A DNA stretch of 64,000 nucleotides from assembly GCA_001179505.1 (NCBI GenBank), contig CDMY01000013.1:62001-126000 (forward strand). Direction: 5' to 3'. Shown here one piece after another: positions 34,618-45,395 of the stretch (position 1 is the stretch's first letter; every line of letters starts with the position of its first letter). Position numbers and translations under genes: made by a program. The notes beneath the pieces were generated by a model. The model had not been told where the DNA came from, did no database searches, and saw nothing but the letters and a program-made list of their open reading frames with translations. This stretch comes from Vitrella brassicaformis. Taxonomy: Eukaryota > Sar > Vitrellaceae.

Positions 34618-35436
34618 ATGATTCGGCGACGGACAGCGGGCAGTGCAGCCACCTGCGGTCACATCTGCACGAGTGCGCTGGACCTGCTCTCCGTTCTACT
34701 CATCCACCATCGCTCTATCGGCATCGTTCGAGGTAGCCAGCGACTGCTGCTGCTCACCACGGCCACCCCTTATGTAGCTCATGTCACCTGCCGCACCGGC
34801 CTTGCCTGCAAGACCAAGCAGCGGGAGGGTGGTTTGATCTTAGCGTGGAGGACATTGGTGTGCGTGTCGGCGTTCCTCACGATGGCCATTGTTGCTCTCG
34901 GTGCGCCAATCAGGGAGCTACTAAGCTGCGCCCTGCTCGGCATCCAGCTGACCTGTGGCATCCTTGCGCCAGCCGTATGTAGTCGCGAGCTCGACGCAGT
35001 TATGCATTTCGTCTTCGAATGGGCTGCTGGAAGGCGAGTGAGCCATCGCACACGCACCACTGGCTGCAGGGCACCACGCCGCGTTCTTTTGTGTGTCGTT
35101 TTATTATTTGGCAGCGACGAGGGTGAGAGCCAAGCGGCCTCTGAGGCTATATCCGCTCCGACACGAGAGCTGCGAAGACGCCAGAAGCCTGCTCCTCCTG
35201 ATGGAAATGTGCCACGGGACGACGACACGTGCGAGAAGACCTCGGCGCGTGACAGTGGGAGGGTGGCGTTGGTTCACTTGCTGCCTGGCGTGTGTGGTGT
35301 GTTGTTTGCGTGGCTGGGTAGTGTGTATGTGCCCCTTGATTGGGACGTCGAGTGGAAGAAATGGCCTTTGCCGTGCGTGCTGGGCAGTCTGATCGGTCGG
35401 GGCCTCGGTGCATTGCTTGCTTTAAGAGTGACTTGA
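34618..35436 (+). CDS. PIG-F / GPI11-like GPI-anchor biosynthesis membrane protein, 272 aa
   Basis: Single open frame. Hydrophobic helices alternate with basic loops. Two signatures fit PIG-F (the partner of PIG-O and PIG-G in ethanolamine-phosphate transfer to GPI in the ER). The first is the mid-protein helix beginning ALGAPIRELLSCALLG. The second is the C-terminal block VYVPLDWDVEWKKWPLPCVLG, where LDWD-x-x-W-x-x-W-P-x-P-C is typical of the family. Residues about 140-165 (RVSHRTRTTGCRAPRR and on) look unlike the family. They coincide with a possible 77-nt GT-AG intron, but removing it would shift the frame, so the unspliced frame is kept. The start is uncertain: upstream frames are also open. 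Confidence 0.7.
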   Translation: MIRRRTAGSAATCGHICTSALDLLSVLLIHHRSIGIVRGSQRLLLLTTATPYVAHVTCRTGLACKTKQREGGLILAWRTLVCVSAFLTMAIVALGAPIRELLSCALLGIQLTCGILAPAVCSRELDAVMHFVFEWAAGRRVSHRTRTTGCRAPRRVLLCVVLLFGSDEGESQAASEAISAPTRELRRRQKPAPPDGNVPRDDDTCEKTSARDSGRVALVHLLPGVCGVLFAWLGSVYVPLDWDVEWKKWPLPCVLGSLIGRGLGALLALRVT

Positions 35437-35516
35437 ACGAACGTTTGTGTGCATGTGTCAACATTTATTCATTTGGCATCTCGTCATTCATGCACACACG
35501 CTGTCCCTCATAAACT

Positions 35517-35543
35517 GTCTGTCTGTCTGTCTGTCTGTCTGTC
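35517..35543. repeat. (CTGT)n microsatellite
   Basis: CTGT tetranucleotide run just beyond the 3' end of the coiled-coil gene. Confidence 0.85.
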
Positions 35544-35549
35544 GTTGCT

Positions 35550-36472
35550 TCACTTGGCGTCGGCCTGGGGTGGTGGTTTCTCTCCCTCGAGCTCGATGTC
35601 CTCTTGTGAGACGGTGCACGGCACCTTCCTGGGCGTGAAGATGTCTTCGTATGCTGCTGACACGCCACGCTCGAAGTCACTCAACTCCCCTGCACACACC
35701 CCACACACAGATGCATGCCGCACACACACGTCGTGGACACAGACCTTTGTATCGTTCGGCGTCGATGCGTCCCTCTGGCATCTTGGCCTCTCTCTTCTTC
35801 TTTCTCAACAGCAGCTGAGCCTGCACATGACGCACACGACACACACTCATCGATGGGACACACACCCACCCACTGTCTGTGTTTGCACCCACCCACCTGT
35901 TTGAGCATTTCCCTGGCCTTCTCCTTGGTGAGGGGCACCTTCTTCTTGTGGCACGGCAACGTTGCTGCTGCTGCTGCTGGTGGGGCGGCGGGGGCAGCCA
36001 AGCCGTGCTCCGCCTCGTACTCGGCCGCCAGGCGGTCGATGTCGGCTGCGGAAGGCAGCTGGCGTGCCATGCCAGTGGACGCCATGGCCGTCATTGCGGC
36101 CTCGCCGCCCAGCTCAGCAGCGGCCCTGGCGTCCTCGAGCACTGCAGACTCAGCGGCCTCACTACGTCAACGAATGACACACACACACAGACAGACATGC
36201 AGAGATGAGACACGCACCTTTCCACACCAATCAATGAGTGTGTCCATCACGGCGTGTCTGTCTCAACCACCCACCGTTGTGTCTTGAGGCTCTCCTTGGC
36301 GGCTTTGTCTTGGGCGGCGAGAGCGGCCTTGGCGGTCTCTTCTTTCTCGTGAGTCGCGGCCATCTTCTGCTCGAGAGCCGACTCGACTGCACGGAGGTCC
36401 GCCTCCTTGGCCTTCAACCGAGACTCGGCATCCATCACAGCTGCAACGTCGCAATACACAGACACACACACG

Positions 36473-36512
<40 letters not shown>

Positions 36513-36755
36513 TGTGGGCGTGCAGAGACAATCACTCATTGACTGATGTGGGTACCTTCTTTGTGTCCATCAGTGGTGGCCTCTGGTACCTCGGGAATGA
36601 CGCCACTAGCGCGGAGCGAGCCCACGGCACGCTGCAGGCGGACAATCTCTGCGCAGGCACGACACTTTGTCACTCAACCTGGCCACAGACTGACAGCCGC
36701 ACCGAGACGCAACAGCCAGAAGCAAGAGAGCAATGAGCACGCTGAGACGAGCCAT
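35550..36755 (-). CDS. Secreted coiled-coil protein (gene D), unrecognised family
   Basis: Exons: about 36670-36755 (signal peptide MARLSVLIALLLLAVASR), 36556-36648, 36275-36440, 35897-36161, 35745-35820, 35550-35689. The protein is secreted or lumenal, then strongly helical: EIVRLQRAVGSL, DAESRLKAKEADLRAVESAL and KAALAAQDKAAKESLKTQR form a Lys/Glu/Ala coiled coil. An Ala-rich linker, a KKKVPLTKEKAREML helix and a Glu/Pro-rich tail (EGEKPPPQADAK) follow. The junction of exons 1 and 2 is unresolved: any GT-AG pair that keeps the phase gives an intron of only about 25-45 nt, so a frameshift or a sequence error is possible. A truncated inverted copy lies at 33800-34306. No domain or function is recognised. 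Confidence 0.6.
36020..36580 (-). repeat. Inverted duplication, arm D (pairs with 33800-34306)
   Basis: Exon 3, part of exon 4 and flanking introns of gene D match the fragment D' in opposite orientation, with the two arms about 1.7 kb apart. Confidence 0.8.
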
Positions 36756-37147
36756 GACGTCAAGCAAACAGTCGCTTGAGTCAAGGCTTTGGGTTGAATA
36801 TGTGCTTCACTTACGGCTGTCGATCGTATCGTGCTGTGTACGTATGTGTGACAGACAAATACGTATGCGTCCACACGTTGGTACGATCGATTCTTTGATG
36901 TGATGTTTCTTTGTTTGTTGGGTGTGCATGTATATATCGGCTATCCTTAACACCGGCCGATGTGTTGGTACGATCGATCAGTGTCTGCGTCTCGAGCCCT
37001 GCCATAGAATACAGCAGACAGAGCCAGCGCATGCACTAATGCACGCATGTCGTAGTCACAAGACCTCACAACGTACGGCCAGTCAGTCAGTTAGTCATTC
37101 AGCCACACATCGTGTCGGTCGTTTATCTCTCTCTGTCTCGAACCGAT
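36756..37147. other. Intergenic, no gene seen
   Basis: About 390 bp. CGATCGAT-like sequence occurs twice (about 36887 and 36974, GGTACGATCGAT). It contains the promoter of gene D and the 3' end of the Pro-rich gene. Confidence 0.5.
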
Positions 37148-40100
37148 CTATCTGTGTGTCATGCAGGCCTGAGCCGCGTGCTGCGCCACGAAGAAGTGAT
37201 ACTGGCCCGGATGCCCGCCGCTCACGAGCTGTAAGAGCTGCCCTCCTCTCGGCGACTGCACCGCACCACCGATGCTCCCTCCGTGGTACTGCGTGTGGGG
37301 CAGCTGGTGATGATGCTGATCTGTGGCAGGATCGTAGATGAGAGGATGGCGCATTGGAGGAGGCGAAGCTGCGATACGGGGCGGCAGGTGCGCATAGCTC
37401 TGGAAGGCCACGAGTCCGGACGCCGATGCCGGTTTGGGTATGCCGATGGTGCTGGTAGACGGATGGTGGAAGAGTGCGGTGCTGCCAGCCACTTTAGCTC
37501 CGTCTCGCGCCATGCTGCTGCCGCCCTTCAGGTTCAGCGCAGGCGCGTTCAGTGACTGCAGGTTCAGTCGCGGCACGGTGGCCTTTGGGTGGTTGGCTTG
37601 TGCGTCTGGGGACCTCTTCTTGAAGAGCGCCTGAGCTGGCCGTCCACTGAAGCCATCGAGTGATGGCGCACGGGGCGCCGGGGGCGGAAGTTCTTCATTC
37701 TGCTGCTGGTCTCTTGGGGACTGAGGGGCGTATTGAGTGACTCGATTGGGTTGTGCCTGCTCTCGGGAGGGAGACGGCTGCAGATGGAATGCGGGAGGCT
37801 GCAGGGCGATGTAGCTGTCATAGCGCGAAAGGGGTGCCCTTCCACGGCCATGTCCAGGATAGTGATGGCTTTCCTGAATCCGTGGCCCCATCACGGCTCG
37901 TGTGCCGCCTCCCTGGCCCCGTGGCGACAAGTTGTTGGCTGTCGCGCTGGGCCGGGTGGTCTCTCGCATTACCATCATTCGCGTGAGGTCCCCTCGCTGC
38001 GGCGTCATGTGTGTCCTCGCCGTCTGCAGGGGCGGCACGTAGAGGGGGATTGCCGCATCCCGATGGGCCGGTGGATAGGGGGGATGGGGCGCCAGACCAT
38101 AGCAGGCGTGCTTGGGCGGGGTGGGGCACGGTACTGGCACATGAGGTCGGTGGTGCTGGTGCTGGTGGTGTATATGCGGCGGCACGGCCATCCACTGCTC
38201 GTGGCCTCCATGAAATGGGTAGTCCATGAAATGCGCCGTCGACGCCGAGTTCTTGAGTTGCGTGTGGTGGACGGGTGGCGGCCGATGGTGCGCAGGGCCG
38301 CCTTGCAAGAGATCGGTGCTGCTCATGCAGTGGGCAAAGTGCGGAGCATGTGGCTTCGGCCGATGGGTAGCATTGCGGCTGCGGGAGTAATGTCGGTAGC
38401 GGTCATCAGCCATCGAGAAAGGCCGGTTTGGCTCCTCAATATATGGGGCTGGCGGCACTCCCACCCCCGTCAGCTGCTGGTAGATGGCGTGTGCGATGGA
38501 GTTGGCGTCTCCCTGCGCGTGGGGATTCATGGCGAACTGGGCTTGGAGACGCCTGCTCTCGGCCTCGACGGCATACTGCTGCTGCAGCTTCTGCACTCTG
38601 CATGATAGTACGAAAGGGGGACATGAGACACGAACAACACACGAGAGAGAATCGTGTGGCTCTTGCTCACATGTATCGATTGCCGTAGGGGTCCACTTCC
38701 CGGTCAGGATGCGCCGTCGTAAAGAACCTCTCCCACTCCTGCAGACAAAAACGCTGCTTTATGGTCCCAAGGGACAGGGTAGTTGGAACAGTGTCGTGAA
38801 GGCCCACGGCGAGATCATATGCGTCGGCCGGTTCTGCGCCGAGGCCCACGTTGTGCTGGAGGAGCCACGCCAGAGACCCCACATATGGAAAAGGAAGGCT
38901 CTGAACACAAGCAGAGTCGGACACCACAAAAAAGCAGGCAGGCCCCTCGGCCACTCATGGTGAGTGAAGGATGACCAAACGCTTCCTTGACTAAACTACA
39001 CGGCTTGCCTCTCCATATGCGACAAACTTTCTCCTGAACGTCCAGAGCTTCCACTTGTGCTGAATCTTCCCCGCCGCAAGCTGCCGCCTCAGCTGCATCA
39101 TCAACATATCCTTCCTCGCCTGCCAGTCGCCATCCCTCGATCCCTTGCCCGTCCCCCGCCTCGGGTCTTTCTTGATGGGCGAATCGGGTTTCTCGTCCAT
39201 GGCGTCTTCCTGGTGGTCAGTAGGAGCCACGCGCTGACGCATCAGGTGGTCAAACCACTTGTAGCGCGTCTGCAAGTGGGGGAAGTCGCGCTTGGCCTGT
39301 GCACGAAGGGCGGCGAAGTCCCTGCGTACATCAACGAAGAGGATGTGCACATATCGGCGACAGCAAGAGAGATAGACAAAGAGAGAGGCCACCCACCTCT
39401 CCAGGGAAAGGCTTTCCAGTTGCAGCTCGGCCACCTCCGCACACAGAGTCTCACGCCTGTGTCTCTCCGCCAGCCGTTTCGAGTCGTCCCGAGCCGACAT
39501 GGGCCGCCTCTCGGCCTCTTTCAGTATATGAAGTGGCAGCTTGAGGGCCGATGTGGTCAGCCGTTTCTGTCGCCTGTCTGGTGTGACAATGAGGTGGCCG
39601 CTAGAGTTGAGGGATGAGTTCTCTCCGCTGGATGTGGACGTAATGGACCGGTGGCGATCGGTAGGGCGAGGGTGGGGCTTGTCGTGAGTTGTATCCACAG
39701 AGGGGTGGTCGGATGGGTGGTCCATCGACTGTGAGAAAGAAAAGAGACATCCGGCCAGTTTCCTACCACTCCCATTCTCACTCACCCCATGTTTCTGCTG
39801 TTTGTCCGGTTGCGTGTCTCCCTCATCTTCACCCATGGCATGCCGCCTGTGCTGCAGTCCCAGAGCGGTCATCCCGCGGCGGACATCCCTGACCTCACCG
39901 CCACTGCCGCCCCCATCCCTATCCTCCTCCCCATCTTCCTCAGGCACCCTCCCCAGCACTGGAGCGGCTGCGCTCCGCCTCACCTGCCGCTCCCTCTCAG
40001 CCGCGGGAGACAGGTCATACGCCCCATCGTGTTCAGTCACCATCCCCTCCGCAACACAGATCTCGCGACGCAGTTCAAGCTTCAGCCGGTCGGGCCGCGA

Positions 40101-41390
40101 GTCCGCCGGCAGACTGAGACGTGGGGCGTCCTTCCAGACCTTCTTGCGCCCGTGGGCGTTGACCTCGTCCGTGTCTCCCTCCTCTGCTCGCTTGTCCTTC
40201 TGTCCAGTGCGTCTCGGTGTCAGAGGCAGGGAGGGAGTCTGTCGCTTCCCGCTACTTTTCTGGCCAACAGGCGGGGGAGGCGGAACGTATATCGGCGCTG
40301 GCGCAGGGGGCGGGGGAGGAGTGGGGCGGTCTGCTGCACGTTTCCGTGTGTCAGGAGTGGCCTGGGGTGCAGGAGTGATACCCAGAAGGCCAGAACCTCC
40401 TCTGCTGCCTTTCTGTGCCGATAGAGGGAGCTGGTAGTGGCTCATCGCGCCCCGACTGGCCTCCACTCCTCCTTGTTTTGGCGTCTCCTCGTGTTTCTTG
40501 GCCCTCGAGTGAGAGTCGAGACGAAGAGAGGGCCCTGGGATGTATGCAGGCCTCGGAAGGACGGATGGGTCGGGAATGCACGGGCTGTCCTCCTCTTCAG
40601 GGGTGACCGTCCGCTTGCGCATCTGTCTGGTGCCAGCAGCAGCAGCCCGATCACGGTCCTCTCGGCTGGCCCCCGCCCTCGCTCTCCCATCTGCTGACCC
40701 ATCGGTCTCACTCGTCCGTGCCAGTACCGCTCTCGTCGCTTTCTTGGGATTGGCGAGCTTGAGCTGCACCTTCTGCGTTGCCACAGCAGGGCTGTGGGGT
40801 CCAGGTCGACGTGGGAGACCAGCCGACGGCCCGGCCCCCTTCCCGATGTTGGCCATCGTTGTCTGCCTGTTCATCCGCATGGCCGCCGACTCTTCCTTCG
40901 GCAGCAGCAGCGATTGCTTCAGTGTCTTGGTGAGCATGGGTCCAGGCGGCTGGTTCGCAGAAGTTGCCAGCACACTTGCGCGGAAATCGGGTCGGCCAGA
41001 GAGAGTGACGGGTGGTTGGTTCATCGGGGCGTGAGAGCACTTCTTGGGCTGATAGTAGAAGGCAGGGGATGGGCCAGCGGCTGGCCCGTTGCGCACGAGA
41101 CGGGGACTCATCAGGCGAACGACGTTACTGCTGGGTGGTGGGCCTTGGCTGATTCGGGGCTGGGGCAGGTCGTAAAGGGCCAGGCTCAGCGAAGGCGCGG
41201 GGATGTTGGCAGTAGGCAGCGGGTGGGGGAAGTGTGGCTGCTGCTGGAGGGAAGCTCTCGTCATGTGTGCGCGAGACGGTGTGAGGTCGAATGGGGAGCC
41301 GCCGTGTGAGGACGAGAGCTGCCGATGGGTGGGAGTGGCATTGTGTGTCAGATGAAAGATGTTGGCAGGGGCCTCACTGCCGTTCAGCAT
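37148..41390 (-). CDS. Large Pro/Ser-rich protein with an IQ-like motif, 1,312 aa
   Basis: Five exons: 39786-41390, 39397-39728, 39000-39321, 38671-38900, 37148-38597 (3,939 nt). Intron 39729-39785 is only 57 nt and in frame; the intron between 39000 and 38900 uses the donor CGT|GTAGTT. The N-terminal ~600 residues are disordered, rich in Pro, Ser, Arg and Gln, with poly-Pro runs. A helical charged part follows (LAERHRRETLCAEVAELQLESLSLER). An IQ-like motif AAGKIQHKWKLWTFRRKF then suggests calmodulin or light-chain binding. A short folded stretch (FPYVGSLAWLLQHNVGL, IKQRFCLQEWERFF) links to a His/Pro/Gln-rich tail. Overall it looks like a scaffold or cytoskeletal protein. No catalytic domain is visible. 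It is divergent from copy B. Confidence 0.65.
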
Positions 41391-41765
41391 AGCTGCGCCC
41401 TCTCCTTAGTGGCGAGTCGGATGGTACGAATGCCGTCAGAGAGGAGAGGGGGAGATGGGGGCCCTGTGACGGAAGACGAGACAGATCTCTGAAGTGGGGC
41501 ACTCTTTGTTGATTTGCAATGTCAAATGACTGATCAATGGTCACAGGCATACCAAACAGCCTCCAGAGGCTGAGGGCGGAAATGCAGAAATCTGGGGTTA
41601 TAGGGTACGAAACCCTTTGAATCCCCACGTTGCACCGTATATGCGGTGTCCCTATCGATGCCCGTGTGTCGTTTGCGCAGCACATGCTGGCCCGTGTCGC
41701 GGCGCCATCGACAGCTCGACAGCCGCTGTCAGGCGGAGCCCGTTTGGTAGATGAACAGTTGGGCG
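41391..41765. promoter_or_regulatory. Bidirectional promoter region (Pro-rich gene / copy B)
   Basis: 375 bp between divergent ATGs. The right-hand ~110 bp is the duplicated copy-A promoter, with an 8-9 nt insertion (AGCTCGAC) forming a direct repeat. GAAACCC is present near 41609. Confidence 0.45.
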
Positions 41766-44030
41766 ATGAGTGAGTCGGCATCCAAGCGACAGAGGCGGGC
41801 GGCGGCGGAGAGAGCGGAGGATGACTCCGAAGACGGACACGACGAGGCGATGATGGACACCAACAGCTTGCAGCAGCAGAAGCAGCAGAAGCAGGCCACG
41901 CCATCGCACTCCATAGATCTGGAGGCCTTCGCACAGCGATTCAGCCAAATAGTAAGACCTGTGCGATCAGATGCACCAAACGGTTAGCACACATCGTTAT
42001 TGTTTCCTCTGTGTGTGGTGTGTGTTTGTCGACGCAGCCTGTTGTCGTTGCCTACGTGTTCTCATTCGTGTCGCTCCATTTGGTGGCGGCGCTGCCGCAG
42101 CGGCCCTGGCGCCACGTCGGCTGCCAGATCACCCATTTGGTGATGGATGCCTACGACACGGCCGAGCGGCGATTCTGGTGCGGCCTGTCGTTCAGCGATG
42201 TCTTCGAGTGGGGGAGGCGGCTCACGGGGCTCGAGTCCATTGTCGTCCGGTGTCCCTTTGTCTTCCATCTCCCGGGCCGTCTCAGTCTGCCCGTCCCAGT
42301 CACTTCCTATGGCCTCCCGGCGCGGATAGATGACAAGATCGTCACGGCATTGGTGGAGGGGCACAGCGAGGGACGGAGAGCCGCAGCGGCCACAGCGGCC
42401 ACAGCAGCCGGGCAGCAGGCGCCAACCACCTTGGAGTCGATAGAATTCAGCAAATTCGACTCGACCATAGTCGTCGACGAGGCCGAGGGTCGCGACATCA
42501 TAGCTGCCGAGCAGCGGGTGGCGGCCCTCCCTCGTCCCCTCGACCCGGCCCCCACCCTCACATCCCTCACATCCATCACAGTGCAGTCGTTTTCTGGGTG
42601 TCCCGGCCGTGGGCGGCACTGGCGGCTGCCGTCACTCGAGAGGGTGGTGCAGATAGACGGGAGGGTGCGGTCGGAGGTGTTGGGGGGGCTGTTTGCCACG
42701 TCACGACGCCTCAAGGAGCTGCACGTGAAATGCCGCCCTAACGCCATGGCGGACTCGCTGAGGTGCATCCCCACAGCAGCTGCGGGTCAGCCGGGGCCGC
42801 TGTCGCAGCTGGAGCACATCGGGACCCTCTGCATGCCGAGTGCTAGCGCTGAGGGTCTGCAGCGCCTTCAGGTATGCGACGAACCACACAAGACACACAA
42901 GGCCAGAGAGGGAGGGCGAGAGCTTGCTTGTGATGTTCGTGTGTCTGTGTGCAGGCTGTCCTCGTCGACCGTGGCTGCCGCTCCATCAAGAAGCTCAGCG
43001 TCAAGATCGAGGGCTCCGACATCGACAGACGTATCGACAGCCGCATCTTCGAGACCCTGCGGGCCATCGGGGCCTTCACCCGCACCGTGTGTGTGAGGCC
43101 CGACATCCCCATCGACATCAAGACGCGCCAGAACTTCGACCTCTCTCTCCTGTGTGAGGTCCCCACCCGCCCGGAGCCCTCCCCCTTCGTGCAGAGGCGC
43201 CTCCAGCAGCTGGCCGCCGCATCAGAGAGAGCCTGCTTCACCATCCGCCCCCACCATCTCACCACCCCTCTCGACACGCCCAGCCCCGCTGCTCGGTCCC
43301 TCGCACACTGCCTGACATTCCCCAAAGCGGAGAGGGTGATTATCGAGGATGGTGACCACTTGGAACCTGACGCCGAGCAGCCCGACCCAGTAGTGCTCGA
43401 CAGCATGCCCCCCAACGCATTCCCCGCCGCATCGTTGCTGTGCACCTACAGCAGCAAGGGGCTCGCGATCAGCCGCAGGCTGGTGACAAAGATGCCCGTC
43501 GTGAAGAGCATCTTCTTACGGAAGCCGACAGAGCAAGCGGTGACGGTGCTGCAGGCATTGGGTGGGGAGAGGGAGTTGAAGTCCTTCCATGCCGACTTCG
43601 TGAAGGGTGTGGGTGAGGGGGGGCTCACGTGGGGGGACGTGGCGGCTGCCGGCCATCTCAGAACTGCGTATTAGTGTAGAAGGTGAGCTGCAAATAATCG
43701 CTTGTACCAGCCTGCTGACCGTTGTGGTGACTACTGCCTCTCTCTCTCTGTCTGTGTGCAGTGCCCGAGGATTTGGGCGATGGCGATGCCGCTGGCGAGT
43801 TCGGCATCGCGTGCGTCAAGTCCCTGCTCAAGATCCGCGGCATCAAGAAGCTCACCTTCAAGCCGCTGCCCAGCGACGCCTTCAAGCGGCTGGTGGAGGA
43901 GCGGACACACGGCGACGCCATCGAGGGTATTGAGGGCCGGTACGACATCAGCTGGACGGGGGGATATCTTGAAAATACGCTCACTCTCAAGCGGCTTGAC
44001 GCCTGACAGAAGATTACAGGTACGATATGG
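41640..44030 (+). repeat. Inverted duplication, arm B (pairs with 30332-32745)
   Basis: Copy B with promoter and introns, opposite in orientation to copy A; the arms are separated by about 8.9 kb containing four genes. Confidence 0.85.
41766..44006 (+). CDS. Family copy B: unrecognised paralogous family, frameshifted before last exon
   Basis: Exons 41766-41951, 42038-42871, 42955-43682, 43762-44006; an upstream in-frame ATG is at 41751. Read to the first stop (43672-43674) the product is 579 aa. The layout is as in copy A: MSESASKRQRR start, Gln/Lys stretch, VVVAYVFSFVSLHLVAALPQ, FWCGLSFSDVFEWG, then leucine-spaced repeats. Relative to copy C, five bases are missing after the codons for Trp-Gly-Asp in exon 3 (about 43640). 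The frame then runs into AAAGHLRTAY and TAG. The donor at 43683 would splice correctly only in the shifted frame (LPAISELRISVEG). Exon 4 remains open (VPEDLGDGDAAGEFGIAC, ending LTLKRLDA). Truncated gene or pseudogene; no function known. Confidence 0.6.
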
Positions 44031-45395
44031 CTATCCTGCGTCGATGTGTGTGATGTCCTGCAGTGTTGGTTTCATGTGTGTATGTCAGGTCGGCCCATCT
44101 ATAGCTGATGTGTAGAATGAGCTGCAGAGAGAGGGAGGGAGGGATGGGTGCCGTGCCACGGTCATGGAGGGGTGCTCTCGTGTGCGGAGACGGCAGCAGT
44201 GAATGGGTCTTGATAGACAGCTACATGACATGACGGCCCCCCCGTGGCTGTCCATACGTGTCTGTCTGCCTCTCTGGATGAGGGCTGCGTAGAGATGTGA
44301 ACGACTCCTTAATTGCATGGGCGGCTGGAATTGAGCGTGTGTGCTTATGTATTATATATGTCTGTCTCTCTCTCGCTGCCTGCCTGGCCGTCTGATGATT
44401 CGGAAAAGTTGACAGCTCGCGGACAAAGGCTGCCGTGTCTATATCGGAGTTGATGAATCGGAGGGTGGTGTTGTCTGGCTTGAAGAGAGAGTCATGGAGT
44501 TTTGAGTGAGTGAGTGACTGCATGTGGACTCATTTCTGTGCATCGAATCGATCGATGTGCACTATATTCCCCACACGTGCGGACATGAGCAATACAATGC
44601 AATCAATGCTCACACACACACGTCTGTCAGTCAGTCCATCACAACAGCCAGGCAGACAGGCCGGTACACACGCATGGACTACACACACAGAGGAGAGAGC
44701 GACCGATCTCAGCCATTCCTCCATGACATACCACACACACACACACACACACAAATACACACATACACAGAGCAGCGAGAGAGGGCGGGCGGCCGGGCGG
44801 TGTCCCACAAATGGAGGGGGCCTGACACGTCACTGCGTGAAGGTACATCCATTGTTTGTGTGTGGTGTGTGCGATCAGACAGGCGGCGAGGGTGCATGTC
44901 CCCTCGACGCAATCGACTATTAAGGATAGATCGCTGCCGTTGATGCATTGATGACAATCGTTGCCTACCTTCTATAATATCCGCTGGTTGTGTCTCCGAC
45001 TTTGGTGCATTGAGGTGACGACAGACGATGGATGCTGGCGGGGTGGGCAAAGACTGATTTAGCAGGCTGACATTGATGGCCGTGCTTGCAGTGACTTTCT
45101 TGCACATACATGCAATGGATTGATGCGGTATGCATACGCCCACTGATGCACACATGAATGGAGTCGGTCTTTCGGTCTGTGGTCACTGTTCGATAGTCAT
45201 CTGTCTGTCATCATCTTCACCATCGGATGGACGGGCGACTCTCACTCATCGATACAACGCAATCTGTCGACGAACAGGAAATGACATGACACGCCGCCAC
45301 ACAAAGGTCAGGGTGTCCCGTACCTAGATGGACTTTGGCTTCAGCAGAAGGCATGCCCGACCATGTCGCAAGGCAACAATTCCCATCCATGCCGT
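44007..45395. other. Intergenic between convergent copies B and C
   Basis: About 1.4 kb of spacer with CA/TG and GTCT simple repeats (for example CA at 44733-44752). No supported ORF. Confidence 0.55.
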
